The notes: generated from the sequence alone by a model not told the origin. 64,000 nucleotides of DNA from Ignavibacteriota bacterium (GCA_003170475.1 PMZI01000079.1:15191-79190), one strand, 5' to 3'; shown: positions 26,369-36,003, numbered from the stretch's first letter. Numbers and translations are program-made.

Positions 26369-26386
26369 TGGACGAAGGAGTGTCTC

Positions 26387-26794
26387 ATGATCTACGTAAC
26401 GCGTCGAGTGACTTTTAGCGCATCGCATCGCCTCTTCAATCCCCGTCTGTCGGACAAAGAGAACGAAGAACTGTTCGACAAGTGCGCCAACAGGAATGGA
26501 CATGGTCATAACTATATCATGGAAGTAACGGTGGTAGGTGAGCCACAGGAGCATACTGGGTATGTTGTCGACCTCAAAACGCTCAAAGAGATCTTGAGGC
26601 AGGAAATTGTCGACAAGGTGGATCACAGGCATTTGAACGAAGACGTCGATTTCTTGAAAGGAATCATTCCGACGGCCGAGAACATCGCGAAGGTGTTTTG
26701 GAGGATTCTTCAGCCGAAGATTCCCGACGGGAAACTGTTTTCGATTCGGCTTCACGAAACGGAGAACAATGTTGTGGAATATCGCGGGGAATAG
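26387..26794 (+). CDS. 6-pyruvoyl-tetrahydropterin synthase (PTPS)
   Basis: A 135-residue T-fold enzyme that binds zinc through His14, His39 and His41 (NGHGHNY). The catalytic Cys33 sits in [12 protein letters not shown], and the C-terminal [13 protein letters not shown] closely follows the animal enzyme's end. The spacing Cys-x5-HGH and these flanks resemble true PTPS, which converts 7,8-dihydroneopterin triphosphate to 6-pyruvoyl-tetrahydropterin. QueD-type enzymes have a shorter Cys-x3-HGH. Its neighbours folE and two SDRs support a tetrahydrobiopterin route rather than queuosine. It starts 18 nt after bcp. Confidence 0.82.
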   Translation: MIYVTRRVTFSASHRLFNPRLSDKENEELFDKCANRNGHGHNYIMEVTVVGEPQEHTGYVVDLKTLKEILRQEIVDKVDHRHLNEDVDFLKGIIPTAENIAKVFWRILQPKIPDGKLFSIRLHETENNVVEYRGE

Positions 26795-26796
26795 AT

Positions 26797-27378
26797 ATGC
26801 GAAAATCAGGTGTAACGAGAAATGTTGAAGGGTCCGTCAGGGAACTGCTCCGCTACATGGGAGAGGATCCTCGGCGGGAAGGTCTGGAAAAAACGCCGGC
26901 GCGGGTTGCGAAGATGTATGAATTCCTGACAAAGGGGTACCATGAGGAGGTTGAGACCGTGCTGAATAAGGCCGTATTCACGGAACGTTACAGCGAAATG
27001 GTCATCGTTCGAGATATCAACTTCTTCAGTCTCTGCGAGCATCACCTGGTACCTTTCTATGGCAAATGCCATATTGCGTACATACCAAACGGAAAGATTA
27101 TCGGACTCAGCAAGCTTCCGAGAATCGTTGAGATGTTCGCCAGGCGGTTGCAGGTTCAGGAGCGTCTCACTCAGCAGATCGCCGACACTCTCTATAAACA
27201 TCTGAAGCCTCTGGGTGTGGGTGTTGTGATGGAGGCGCGTCATCTTTGTATGATGATGCGCGGAGTTGAAAAGCACGATTCCATTGCGACAACCAGCGCG
27301 ATGCTCGGGGCCTTCCGAAATGACGTGAAAACTCGGTCGGAGTTTCTCACATTGCTGGATCGGAAAATGGGGAATTAG
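26797..27378 (+). CDS. folE: GTP cyclohydrolase I
   Basis: Converts GTP to 7,8-dihydroneopterin triphosphate, the entry point to folate and tetrahydrobiopterin. The 193 residues show the zinc and active-site motifs [19 protein letters not shown] and [10 protein letters not shown], plus the [22 protein letters not shown] block, all type I FolE. The start is the ATG 2 nt after the PTPS stop; the open frame upstream is inside PTPS. It feeds the PTPS encoded just before it. Confidence 0.95.
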   Translation: MRKSGVTRNVEGSVRELLRYMGEDPRREGLEKTPARVAKMYEFLTKGYHEEVETVLNKAVFTERYSEMVIVRDINFFSLCEHHLVPFYGKCHIAYIPNGKIIGLSKLPRIVEMFARRLQVQERLTQQIADTLYKHLKPLGVGVVMEARHLCMMMRGVEKHDSIATTSAMLGAFRNDVKTRSEFLTLLDRKMGN

Positions 27379-27381
27379 CAG

Positions 27382-28101
27382 ATGCCATCGCCGCGTATCG
27401 TCTGGATTACCGGTGCAAGTTCGGGGATCGGCCGCTCTCTCGTGGAGATTTTCGTTCAACACGGAGATACGGTTGCGGCCTCCGCGCGTCGCATCGTTCT
27501 CCTGGAAGCGCTGCAGAAAGATCTCTCATCTGCACCGGGAACCTGTCGGCTCTTTCCGTGCGATGTGGGGGAGGAAAGTCAGGTGGCGACTGTAGGCGAA
27601 GCTATACTGAAGGAGTTTGGTGCAGTCGATTTTCTTGTTAATTGTGCCGGGGTGACGTCCTTCAAGAGCTTTCTCGGAACAACCACCCAGGAGTTTGATG
27701 AAGTGGTCCGCACGAACCTTCGGGGACTCTTTTTGACAACAAAGGCGGTCCTCCCAGATATGATCGAGCGTGGGAATGGCGTCGTGATGAATATTCTTTC
27801 CTATGCGGGAAAAGTCACCTACACCGGATCATCGGCCTACGCTGCTGCGAAATCCGGTGCAGAAGCGATGATGGATGTTGTGCGGGCTGAGACTCGCGAC
27901 AAAGGAATTAAGATTGTCAACGTCTCTCCGGGCGCGGTCCTGACACCTATTTGGCATGATAAGCAGCGAGAACGGTACGGCCATCTCATGATGAAGCCTG
28001 TGGAAGTAGCGAAGCTGCTCTACGAGATCAGCCTGCAGCCTGCATCGATGATGATCGAAGACATCATCATTAGACCGCAAATAGGAGATTTGAAGGTATG
28101 A
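27382..28101 (+). CDS. Short-chain dehydrogenase/reductase, candidate pterin reductase
   Basis: A classical SDR of 239 residues. The NAD(P)-binding TGASSGIG (near residue 10), NCAG motif, catalytic Ser in NILSYAG and YAAAK (Tyr-x3-Lys) are all present. ASARR after the second strand suggests NADPH use. It lies 3 nt after folE, so it may act as a sepiapterin or pyruvoyl-pterin reductase. That is inference from position, because SDR sequence alone does not fix substrate. Its stop overlaps the next SDR start by 4 nt. Confidence 0.8.
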   Translation: MPSPRIVWITGASSGIGRSLVEIFVQHGDTVAASARRIVLLEALQKDLSSAPGTCRLFPCDVGEESQVATVGEAILKEFGAVDFLVNCAGVTSFKSFLGTTTQEFDEVVRTNLRGLFLTTKAVLPDMIERGNGVVMNILSYAGKVTYTGSSAYAAAKSGAEAMMDVVRAETRDKGIKIVNVSPGAVLTPIWHDKQRERYGHLMMKPVEVAKLLYEISLQPASMMIEDIIIRPQIGDLKV

Positions 28102-28808
28102 CGTTAAAAAACACGGTTGCTCTCGTTACGGGTGCTGGTCGCGGAATAGGGAAGGCGATTGCGCTCGAGCTTGGAAAAGAAGGCGCAACGGTCGTTTTGA
28201 CTGCGCGGACAATTGCAGAACTTGAACAAGTCAAGCAGGAGATTGAATCAGCGGGTGGATCCGCGTCGGTCGTTGGAGCAGATCTATCAAAAGACGTTGA
28301 CATTCAACACCTGTTCGGAGAGATCTCGTCCCGCTTTCATCGTCTCGACATTCTTGTGAATAACGCTGGAATCGGAGTGTTCGCGCCGGTGCGCGACCTT
28401 TCGATTTCTGATTTTGACGCAATGTGGAATTTGAACATGCGCGCTGTTGTGCTCTGCACACAGCAAGCTCTGAAACTGATGGAACTTCAGAATTCAGGCG
28501 CGATCATTAATGTTGCATCGCTTGCGGGAAGAAACGCCTTTGTCGGTGGGGCGGGGTATGCGGCAACGAAATGGGCGCTCATTGGATTCTCACGGTCTCT
28601 TATGCTGGAAGTGCGCGGGCACAATATTCGTGTGGTCACGATCTGCCCGGGCTCTGTTGACACTTCGTTCTCTTCATCCCCAAAGGACCCTTCGCGATCG
28701 GCCAAGATCCTTCACTCCGAGGATATTGCTGACACGGTGGTGGCAGCTCTCAAGCTCCCCGACCGTGCCATGGTGAGTGAAATCGATATCCGACCCACCA
28801 ACCCCTAG
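28098..28808 (+). CDS. Second short-chain dehydrogenase/reductase, FabG-like
   Basis: A 236-residue classical SDR with TGAGRGIGKA, NNAGIG, the catalytic Ser in NVASLAG, YAATK and the CPGSVDT segment. LTART after beta-2 points to NADPH. Generic resemblance is to 3-oxoacyl-ACP reductase, but no fatty-acid genes are adjacent. Overlap with the previous SDR and the PTPS-folE start of the run suggest a two-step reduction of the pyruvoyl side chain of a pterin. The following 216 nt contain no supported gene. Confidence 0.8.
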   Translation: MTLKNTVALVTGAGRGIGKAIALELGKEGATVVLTARTIAELEQVKQEIESAGGSASVVGADLSKDVDIQHLFGEISSRFHRLDILVNNAGIGVFAPVRDLSISDFDAMWNLNMRAVVLCTQQALKLMELQNSGAIINVASLAGRNAFVGGAGYAATKWALIGFSRSLMLEVRGHNIRVVTICPGSVDTSFSSSPKDPSRSAKILHSEDIADTVVAALKLPDRAMVSEIDIRPTNP

Positions 28809-29024
28809 CACTTTGCTACCAAGTAATCCTTGTCTCTCTAGACTTGTGTTCGATACGCGTGCTGTCTTCGCGGACCTTTCTCGGCTCGTCGAAGGATAGC
28901 GATGATCCTCTGAGGGATGAGATCCTTGGTACGCCGTGGAATGACGTTTTTCCCTGAAACCGTTACAGATGAACTGTCGAACTTCTTGCTATCCAAGATC
29001 ACTTTTGATATATTGGAGACGGAA

Positions 29025-31412
29025 ATGGTGAACGTGCGATCGATCCGCGCAATACTCTTCTCTCTGATCCTCCTTCTGAGTCTCAGCCAATCGGGCTGCT
29101 CGGTCTTCAGCACACTTGGTGGCTGGATTTCGCAGGGCTACGACAACACCGTATCATATTTCAATGCCTACTACAACGCAAAAACGCTCTTTGATGATGC
29201 GGAGGCTGAGGTGTTGGCTGCACAGTCTGCAATGAAGTCAAAACCTGCCACGCCGGTCGCCCAGTCGACGGCGTACGCGGGCGCTCCAACGTTTCCTGGC
29301 GTGCAGGGAAATCTCGATGGTCCGGCCGGTTCGTCCCTGCGGGGATTTCAGGCTGCCCAGGCCCCTCCGATATATCAGCCTCCGGTCCCTCAGCAGACGA
29401 GCTCGGGGACAAAGCAGAAATTCAACGCCGTTATTGACAAATGCTCGAATATCCTTTCCTTCTATCCTAAAAGCAGTGTCGTGGACGACGCTCTGTTTCT
29501 CATCGGCAAGTCCTATTTTTACGAGGACGACTTTGTTCGAGCGGAAAGAAAGTTCACAGAGCTCATTGTTCAGGACCCCAGTGGTCCGTACGTTTTGAGT
29601 GCTCAACTCTGGCTGCTGAAGACTCTTCAACGGCTCATTCGTTACGACGATGCCAATCGAGTAGGGAGTGAACTTGTTGACGCGGCAACCAAGGCAGAAA
29701 AATCTGAGATCGCAGGAGAGGCTCTGGAAATCATGGGAGATATTGCAGTCTCCCAGAAGAAATCCGAGGGGGCGATCGAGCTATATACGAAAGCAGTCAA
29801 TGTTTTGGACAATGGACCGCTGAGAGCGACAGCGCAAGCGAAGATAGGAGATATCTATTTTTCCGCCGAAGACTATGGCAAAGCTGATTCGGCCTACGGA
29901 GAAGTCACAAAATACTCCCCTGATCCGTATGGTCTCTACAGCAGTCAACTCCAAGCGGCGATCGCATATCGAAGAGTCGGTCAGTATGATGCGGCAATCG
30001 AGGTGCTGAGGAAGCTCGAGTCTGATTATAGATTCATGGACTTTTGGGGAACCATACGTTCTGAGCTCGCAGCAACCTTTGCAGCCAACCATAAATTTGA
30101 CGAAGCGGTGGATCTCTATCGACTTGTCGATACCACCTACGCCCGAACAGAGCAAGGAGCCCGAGCCGCCTTTGAGCTCGGCAAGTTGCTTCAATTTCGA
30201 ATGGGAGATTATGTTAGTGCGAAGATTGCGTACACGCATGCTGGTGTTGGAGGCCCTCAAAATCTCACGCAGGAAGCTCAGCGACGGGCAGCAGCCCTCG
30301 AAAAGTACTCCCGGCTTTCGGACCAGTTCATGAAGATCGACAGCATGTATTTTATCATCGACATCGATAGCCTGTGGATGAGGGTGGATTCCTCCGCCTT
30401 GACCGCGAAAAAAATTAAAGTGGATTCATCCGCCTCCCTTGTCAGAAGAGACACGCTCGATGCGTTGGGCGATCTCTCGGGGCGTCGTCGGGACAACAAT
30501 GCGACTCTCCCCGTAGCAGATACGGCTGCTCTCCGAAAGGCCCAGGTTGTTACCGAGGCAAACCTGGGGCAACTCCCGATGATTCTCGTGAAGCCTCGTA
30601 AGGATACGCTGGTGGCATCACTTGGAAATCTCTCATTTCAGTTGGGAGAGCTATTCTACACAGATCTCGATGTGCCGGATTCTGCGTTCATGTGGTTGAA
30701 CCAAGCCATGAAACTCGGTCTGGACAGCATCAAGTCTGCGCGCGCCTTGTATGTTCTGTCCGAAGTTGCGCGCGCAAATCCGGAGAAGAAATTCGGGGAT
30801 GAGAAAGACCTGTATCGACAGATCGTTGCCAAATACCCCAAGTCGTCGTATGCGGAAGAGGCACGCATTGGACTTGGGTTTCCGCCGACACCGAGGAAAG
30901 TAGATCCAGCCGAAGGAGTGTTCACTGTGGCGGAGTCGCTGATGGTGGCCGGTAGGTATCAACCCGCAATCGACTCGCTTCGGAGATTAGCAAAGGACTA
31001 CCCGGACTCACCATTGGCTCCGAAGAGCCGGTACATGATTGCCTGGATTTACGAGAATAATCTGGCAAATCCGGACAGTGCACTTTCGCACTACAAGTTG
31101 GTGGTGCAGAAGCATCCGGGAACGAAGTATGGTGATGCAGCGCTGCGGAGAATTCCACCCGTCGTCGCCGATACTACCAAGAAGGCCGTCATCGGTCCAA
31201 CGAAGAAATCTGCAGCCGATACGGCGGCGAAGATTCCGGTACTCGGGCCTCGAATGCCGGACGCAGATACGGCCATAAAGCTCCCCTTGAAGAACCCTTT
31301 ACGGCCGGATTCACTCTTGAAGAAGGGTGAATTCGATGACCGCGTCTTGCGCCGGGGCGCGCTGACCGATTCGGCGGCCGTTCGCAAAACGAAGAAGGAA
31401 GTCATTGAGTAA
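29025..31412 (+). CDS. Large TPR lipoprotein, PorW/SprE-like
   Basis: A 795-residue lipoprotein. The signal peptide ends in the lipobox LSQSGC (Cys about residue 25). After it, DNTVSYFNAYYNAKTLFDDAE resembles the opening of PorW/SprE, the TPR lipoprotein of type IX secretion and gliding in Bacteroidota. A Pro/Ala/Gln-rich segment follows, then many TPR-like repeats (for example FYPKSSVVDDALFLIGKSYF, KYPKSSYAEEARIGLG, DYPDSPLAPKSRYMIAW) and a low-complexity Lys/Pro/Asp tail. The ATG after GGAGAC is favoured by the signal sequence. The PorW link is suggestive, not proven; a BamD-like role is an alternative. Confidence 0.68.
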   Translation: MVNVRSIRAILFSLILLLSLSQSGCSVFSTLGGWISQGYDNTVSYFNAYYNAKTLFDDAEAEVLAAQSAMKSKPATPVAQSTAYAGAPTFPGVQGNLDGPAGSSLRGFQAAQAPPIYQPPVPQQTSSGTKQKFNAVIDKCSNILSFYPKSSVVDDALFLIGKSYFYEDDFVRAERKFTELIVQDPSGPYVLSAQLWLLKTLQRLIRYDDANRVGSELVDAATKAEKSEIAGEALEIMGDIAVSQKKSEGAIELYTKAVNVLDNGPLRATAQAKIGDIYFSAEDYGKADSAYGEVTKYSPDPYGLYSSQLQAAIAYRRVGQYDAAIEVLRKLESDYRFMDFWGTIRSELAATFAANHKFDEAVDLYRLVDTTYARTEQGARAAFELGKLLQFRMGDYVSAKIAYTHAGVGGPQNLTQEAQRRAAALEKYSRLSDQFMKIDSMYFIIDIDSLWMRVDSSALTAKKIKVDSSASLVRRDTLDALGDLSGRRRDNNATLPVADTAALRKAQVVTEANLGQLPMILVKPRKDTLVASLGNLSFQLGELFYTDLDVPDSAFMWLNQAMKLGLDSIKSARALYVLSEVARANPEKKFGDEKDLYRQIVAKYPKSSYAEEARIGLGFPPTPRKVDPAEGVFTVAESLMVAGRYQPAIDSLRRLAKDYPDSPLAPKSRYMIAWIYENNLANPDSALSHYKLVVQKHPGTKYGDAALRRIPPVVADTTKKAVIGPTKKSAADTAAKIPVLGPRMPDADTAIKLPLKNPLRPDSLLKKGEFDDRVLRRGALTDSAAVRKTKKEVIE

Positions 31413-31428
31413 CTGACTGAAACCACGG

Positions 31429-32196
31429 ATGATACAAATTTCTCCATTTGTGACAGATTGCAGGCAAATCCTCGAAGGGATATTCGTTCTGAGCTTCCGT
31501 TCGGCTGAAATTGCGAGGAATGCAGCGCCTGGGCAGTTTGTGAACATCCGGTGTGGAGATGGATGTCTTCCTCTTCTCCGGCGTCCCTTCAGCATCTCAC
31601 GGATTGAAGATGACTCCATCGAGTTGCTCTTCAGTGTTGTTGGGAAGGGGACCTCCCTACTTTCACAGAAGCGTCCGGGCGAACCACTGGATGTTCTTGG
31701 TCCGCTGGGAATGCCGTTTAAAATTCACGGGCCTTATGAAACAGCGATTCTTGTCGGAGGCGGGCTCGGAGCTGCCCCCTTTCCATTCCTGACAGACGTA
31801 TTGCTTCGTGAGAACAAGAAGGTCCTGACAGTCGTCGGTGCTCGTTCCGTGAAACAGTTGACGGTCCGTCACCTTCTCAACGTGCAACTCGCAACAGACG
31901 ACGGATCGCAGGGATTTCGCGGAACGGTCATCGATCTCCTGAAAACTATCGTACCGAATGACGGGTCCAACAGCACGAAAATCTTTGGATGTGGTCCTAC
32001 AAAAATGCTGAGCGCACTCTCTGAATTTGCGCGGGTGAGAGGGATGGAGTGTGAATTGTCCCTCGAAGGAGACATGGCATGCGGAATGGGTTTGTGTCAG
32101 GGCTGCCCCGTCGAACGCAGCGACGGGAAGAAAAAATACTCTCTCGTCTGCGTCGAGGGTCCAACGTTCAATAGCAAAGACATCATACTGCGATAA
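31429..32196 (+). CDS. pyrK: Dihydroorotate dehydrogenase B, electron-transfer subunit
   Basis: A 255-residue FAD and 2Fe-2S protein that passes electrons from PyrD to NAD+. The FAD site RRPFSISR, the NAD-binding GGGLGAAP, FGCGPTKML and the C-terminal cluster motif CGMGLCQGCPV with a later Cys (LVCVEG) are all visible. It sits directly before pyrD with no gap, the standard class 1B arrangement. Confidence 0.93.
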   Translation: MIQISPFVTDCRQILEGIFVLSFRSAEIARNAAPGQFVNIRCGDGCLPLLRRPFSISRIEDDSIELLFSVVGKGTSLLSQKRPGEPLDVLGPLGMPFKIHGPYETAILVGGGLGAAPFPFLTDVLLRENKKVLTVVGARSVKQLTVRHLLNVQLATDDGSQGFRGTVIDLLKTIVPNDGSNSTKIFGCGPTKMLSALSEFARVRGMECELSLEGDMACGMGLCQGCPVERSDGKKKYSLVCVEGPTFNSKDIILR

Positions 32197-33141
32197 ATGA
32201 TCAAGGAATCCTTCTCCCTTCGTGGCGTTGAGTTCAAGAATCGCGTGCTTGTTGCGTCCGGAACCTTTGGGTACGGTGATGAGGTGAAGGACCTGGTGGA
32301 CGTCAATAAGCTTGGTGGGATCTGCACCAAGTCGCTGTCATGGAAACCTCGTGACGGAAATCCTCCTCACCGAATCGTTGAGACGACGGGGGGGATGCTC
32401 AATTCCATTGGCCTCGCGAACATCGGCGTGCATGCTTTCATCGAACAAAAGCTGCCGTATCTTCGCTCATTGGACACGACGATCATCGTGAATATCGCTG
32501 CAAGTTCCATCCAGGAGTACTGCGACGTTCTTAGTCTCCTCGAGAAGTACGATGCGGTTGACGGATACGAAATCAATGTGTCATGTCCGAACGTGAAAGA
32601 GGGTGGGCTGAATTTCGGCACCAATTGCTCCATGACTCGCGAGATCACGTCAAGACTTCGTGCGCTGACAAACAAGCCACTGTTGATGAAACTGACGCCG
32701 AACGTCACGCACATATCGGAATTCGCGAAGGCAGTTGAAGATGCAGGCGCTGATGCTATTTCGGTGATCAATACACTGATCGGGATGGCGGTTGACATCC
32801 ACGCACGAAAACCAAGACTTTCGACAGTGACGGGAGGCCTTTCGGGGCCCGCCATAAAACCTATCGCGCTTGCGAAGGTTTATGAAGTTGCACAGGCTGT
32901 CAAGATACCGATTATCGGTATCGGGGGGATCATGACTGCGGAAGATGCAGTGGAGTTTCTCCTCGTCGGCGCTTCGGCTGTTCAGGTCGGAACGGCAAAT
33001 TTTATCGACCCTTCGACGGGCGTGAAGGTTGCCGAGGGACTGCGTTCGTTCGCAGAGAACGAGGGACTGTCAGACGTCGGCCAACTGGTGCGCGCTCTTC
33101 AATCAGATGTGAAATTCTCCATCCTCCAATCCTGGCTCTGA
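32197..33141 (+). CDS. pyrD: Dihydroorotate dehydrogenase B, catalytic subunit
   Basis: FMN enzyme of pyrimidine synthesis oxidising dihydroorotate. The 314 residues show SGTFGYGDE, the catalytic Cys130 in NVSCPNVKEGG (Cys rather than Ser marks class 1), KLTPNVT, and the FMN phosphate site GIGGI...GASAVQVGTA. Its ATG follows the pyrK stop immediately, so the two subunits are coupled. folC starts 22 nt later. Confidence 0.94.
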   Translation: MIKESFSLRGVEFKNRVLVASGTFGYGDEVKDLVDVNKLGGICTKSLSWKPRDGNPPHRIVETTGGMLNSIGLANIGVHAFIEQKLPYLRSLDTTIIVNIAASSIQEYCDVLSLLEKYDAVDGYEINVSCPNVKEGGLNFGTNCSMTREITSRLRALTNKPLLMKLTPNVTHISEFAKAVEDAGADAISVINTLIGMAVDIHARKPRLSTVTGGLSGPAIKPIALAKVYEVAQAVKIPIIGIGGIMTAEDAVEFLLVGASAVQVGTANFIDPSTGVKVAEGLRSFAENEGLSDVGQLVRALQSDVKFSILQSWL

Positions 33142-33163
33142 TCCTCTTTGTGAACCGCCCTCG

Positions 33164-34453
33164 ATGACCTATTCTGAATCGCTTCACCTGTTGCTGAGTC
33201 TCGAACGCCTTGGTATGAAGTTCGGCCTTGACGGTATCACCCGACTCTTGCGCCGCCTCGATGATCCCCACAAAGATTATCCAGCGATCCATATCGCCGG
33301 GACAAATGGGAAAGGCTCTGTGGCGTCCATGCTTGCGGCCGTTTTTACGTCGGCGGGGTACAAGACCGGGCTTTATACGTCGCCGCATCTCGTGCGCTTT
33401 GAAGAAAGAATACGGATTGATGGAAAGATGATATCACAGAAGTCCGTTGCGTCGATTCTCACGGAATTGCGCCCGTCGATCGTGAGGCAGAAACCGACGT
33501 TTTTTGAAGCAACGACGGCGCTTGCATTGAAGTATTTTTCCGAAAAGAAAGTGGATATCGCCATTGTGGAAACGGGACTTGGCGGCAGGCTTGATTCCAC
33601 GAACGTCTTGAGGCCGTCGGTATCGATCATCACCAACCTCAGTCTTGAGCACAAGGAGATCCTCGGCAATACGATTGAAGACATCGCGCGTGAAAAGGCC
33701 GGTATCATCAAGAAAGACACTGCATGCATCACGGGGATACGGGAGTTCAAGGCGCTGAAGGTTCTTCGAAAAGTGTGTAGAGAGCAGAACGCTCCATTGT
33801 TCGTCGCCACAAACTATCAGTGCAAAGAGCGCAAAAGTTCGCTTGATGGATCGTACCTCGACATGAAGATCGGCGGGATGTCGTTCGGGCGTCTCTCTGT
33901 ATCGCTGGCGGGTCATTTTCAGCTTGCGAATCTTGCTGTTGTTTTGGAGACCTTGAAGCAGGTTCGCACCATGGGGAAGTTCACTTTGAGCGATGACTCG
34001 GTTCGATCGGGTCTCTCCCACGTTCAGGAACTTTCAGGGCTCACTGGACGTCTTACAACAGTAGCAGTGAAGCCACGAGTGATCGTCGACGTGGCACACA
34101 ACCCGGAGGCGACAGCTCAGTTGGTCGACTCTTTGAAGCGATTGAGGCTGAAGAAGCTCACCGTGGTGTTCGGAGTCATGAAAGACAAAGACCACGCATC
34201 TATGGTTCGACGCCTCGCAGCGATAACAGACCAAGCCATCGCAGTCGCAGCGCATATTGAGCGTTCACGCTCTGCGAGCGATGTGGCCGCGGCATTTGCG
34301 GCAGAAGGATGTCGCGTCCGAGCTGCCCTGAGCGTGCAGGAGGGCGTGCAACTAGCTCTTGAGACCGTACCGAAAAATGGTCTGATTCTCGTCACGGGAT
34401 CTCATTTTGTCGTCGGTGAAGCGTTGTCCGTGCTGGCACCAAAAAGAGCTTGA
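33164..34453 (+). CDS. folC: Folylpolyglutamate/dihydrofolate synthase
   Basis: Mur-ligase-family enzyme adding glutamate to folates, and possibly to dihydropteroate. Motifs seen in order are the P-loop IAGTNGKGSVASM (near residue 43), TSPHLVRFEERIRIDG, ETGLGGRLDSTN, NLSLEHKEILG, the HFQLANLAV segment and DVAHNPEA in the C-terminal domain. The 429 residues are normal length. Its TGA stop forms part of the -35 box of the rho promoter. Confidence 0.92.
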   Translation: MTYSESLHLLLSLERLGMKFGLDGITRLLRRLDDPHKDYPAIHIAGTNGKGSVASMLAAVFTSAGYKTGLYTSPHLVRFEERIRIDGKMISQKSVASILTELRPSIVRQKPTFFEATTALALKYFSEKKVDIAIVETGLGGRLDSTNVLRPSVSIITNLSLEHKEILGNTIEDIAREKAGIIKKDTACITGIREFKALKVLRKVCREQNAPLFVATNYQCKERKSSLDGSYLDMKIGGMSFGRLSVSLAGHFQLANLAVVLETLKQVRTMGKFTLSDDSVRSGLSHVQELSGLTGRLTTVAVKPRVIVDVAHNPEATAQLVDSLKRLRLKKLTVVFGVMKDKDHASMVRRLAAITDQAIAVAAHIERSRSASDVAAAFAAEGCRVRAALSVQEGVQLALETVPKNGLILVTGSHFVVGEALSVLAPKRA

Positions 34454-34478
34454 CAATAGGGGGGGGATGGGCTATATT
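34450..34478 (+). promoter_or_regulatory. Sigma70-type promoter of rho
   Basis: TTGACA (34450-34455, overlapping the folC stop), a 17-nt spacer containing a G8 run, and TATATT (34473-34478). Transcription would start near 34485, leaving a leader of about 177 nt before rho with no gene in it. Confidence 0.7.
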
Positions 34479-34661
34479 ACCAGTGAAGTTTTGGGGTTTC
34501 TTCCGTTCCCGGTGTTTTTATCCATCCAATTCACTTCTAATTCGCCAAGTCGCTCTTCCCAACCTTTGATACTTCGATGGAAGGACTTCCTCAGTTTCTT
34601 GATTGAGGATTTCATCTTGCACACTTTTCCAACTTCATTCCCTCTATAGGATTTTTCCAAC

Positions 34662-35915
34662 ATGCCAATGGACATAACTGAACTCAAGTCCAAAAAGATC
34701 GCTGAACTGAACCAGATTGCCAAGGAGATGAACATCTCCGGCTACAGTGATCTTCGTAAGCAAGAACTCATCTTCAAGATTCTGGAAGCGCAGGGGGCCA
34801 AAGACGGTCTGACCTTCAGTAAGGGTGTTCTCGAAGTGCTGCCGGACGGATATGGATTTCTGCGTTCCGTCAACTACAATTACCTGCCGTCACCCGATGA
34901 TATCTACGTTTCACCATCGCAGATCAAGAAATTCGGTCTCCGGACGGGAGACAGCGTCAGTGGCCAGGTCCGCCCCCCGAAAGAAGGGGAACGGTTCTTC
35001 GCGCTCCTGCGGGTAGAGGCGGTTAACGACGACCATCCCGATGTGATCCGCGAAAGGACGCTTTTTGACAACCTCACGCCTCTGTATCCGACAAATCGCT
35101 TGAAGCTGGAGACCGTGCCGGGTGAGTACTCGATGAGAATTATGGACCTCCTGGCGCCGATCGGCAAAGGCCAACGAGGCATGATCGTGTCTCCGCCTAA
35201 GGCGGGCAAGACCATCCTGCTGCAGAAGATAGCGAATAGTATTATTCGTAATCATCCGGAAGTGAAGCTGATAGTTCTCCTGATCGATGAACGGCCGGAA
35301 GAAGTAACGGACATGGAGCGAACCGTAGCTGCCGAAGTTGTGAGCTCGACATTCGATGAGCCGCCTGAGCGTCACGTGCAAGTGTCAGACATGGTTCTCG
35401 AAAAGGCAAAGCGTCTCGTAGAAGCAAAGAAGGATGTTGTTATTCTACTCGACAGTATCACCCGGCTCGCCAGAGCCCATAACACAGTTATTCCCCACAG
35501 CGGGAAAATCCTCTCTGGTGGTGTTGACGCAAACGCGTTGCACCGCCCAAAGCGGTTCTTCGGAGCAGCAAGGAATATTGAAGAGGGTGGAAGCCTTACC
35601 ATCATCGCCACTGCGCTGGTTGAAACCGGAAGCAGGATGGATGAAGTGATCTTCGAAGAGTTCAAAGGAACGGGCAACAACGAAATTGTGCTCGACAGAA
35701 AAATCAGCGATCGCCGTGTCTTTCCCGCAATTGATGTCAATCGGTCGGGAACACGAAAAGAAGAATTGTTACAGGATCCTGAGGAGCTCAACCGGGTATG
35801 GATCATTCGCAAGTTGGTGAGTGATCTTACACCTGTTGAGGCGATGGAATTCTTGTTGGAGAAAATGCGCGGAACAAAATCCAATAAGGAATTCCTCAAG
35901 TCGATGAACAGTTGA
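34662..35915 (+). CDS. rho: Transcription termination factor Rho
   Basis: Hexameric RNA-dependent ATPase that ends transcription. The N-terminal helical domain ([22 protein letters not shown]) and the cold-shock-like RNA-binding domain ([31 protein letters not shown]) come first. The ATPase core follows: [14 protein letters not shown]-loop, [25 protein letters not shown], the Q/R-loop region and [16 protein letters not shown]. At 417 residues it is compact, without the long N-terminal insert found in many Bacteroidota Rho proteins. The long leader may allow self-attenuation, as known in other species. Confidence 0.96.
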   Translation: MPMDITELKSKKIAELNQIAKEMNISGYSDLRKQELIFKILEAQGAKDGLTFSKGVLEVLPDGYGFLRSVNYNYLPSPDDIYVSPSQIKKFGLRTGDSVSGQVRPPKEGERFFALLRVEAVNDDHPDVIRERTLFDNLTPLYPTNRLKLETVPGEYSMRIMDLLAPIGKGQRGMIVSPPKAGKTILLQKIANSIIRNHPEVKLIVLLIDERPEEVTDMERTVAAEVVSSTFDEPPERHVQVSDMVLEKAKRLVEAKKDVVILLDSITRLARAHNTVIPHSGKILSGGVDANALHRPKRFFGAARNIEEGGSLTIIATALVETGSRMDEVIFEEFKGTGNNEIVLDRKISDRRVFPAIDVNRSGTRKEELLQDPEELNRVWIIRKLVSDLTPVEAMEFLLEKMRGTKSNKEFLKSMNS

Positions 35916-35939
35916 CCTTTCGGAGAGGGAGACCCACCT

Positions 35940-35980
35940 GAGAATGAATCACTCGGGACGCTGATTCTCCCCGGTTTTTT
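35940..35980 (+). terminator. Probable terminator after rho
   Basis: GAGAAT / ATTCTC stem with an 18-nt loop, a short CCCCGG run and six T. The stem is modest, so strength is uncertain. Confidence 0.5.
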
Positions 35981-36003
35981 CTATCACGTTGAGAGATTGG
36001 TCT

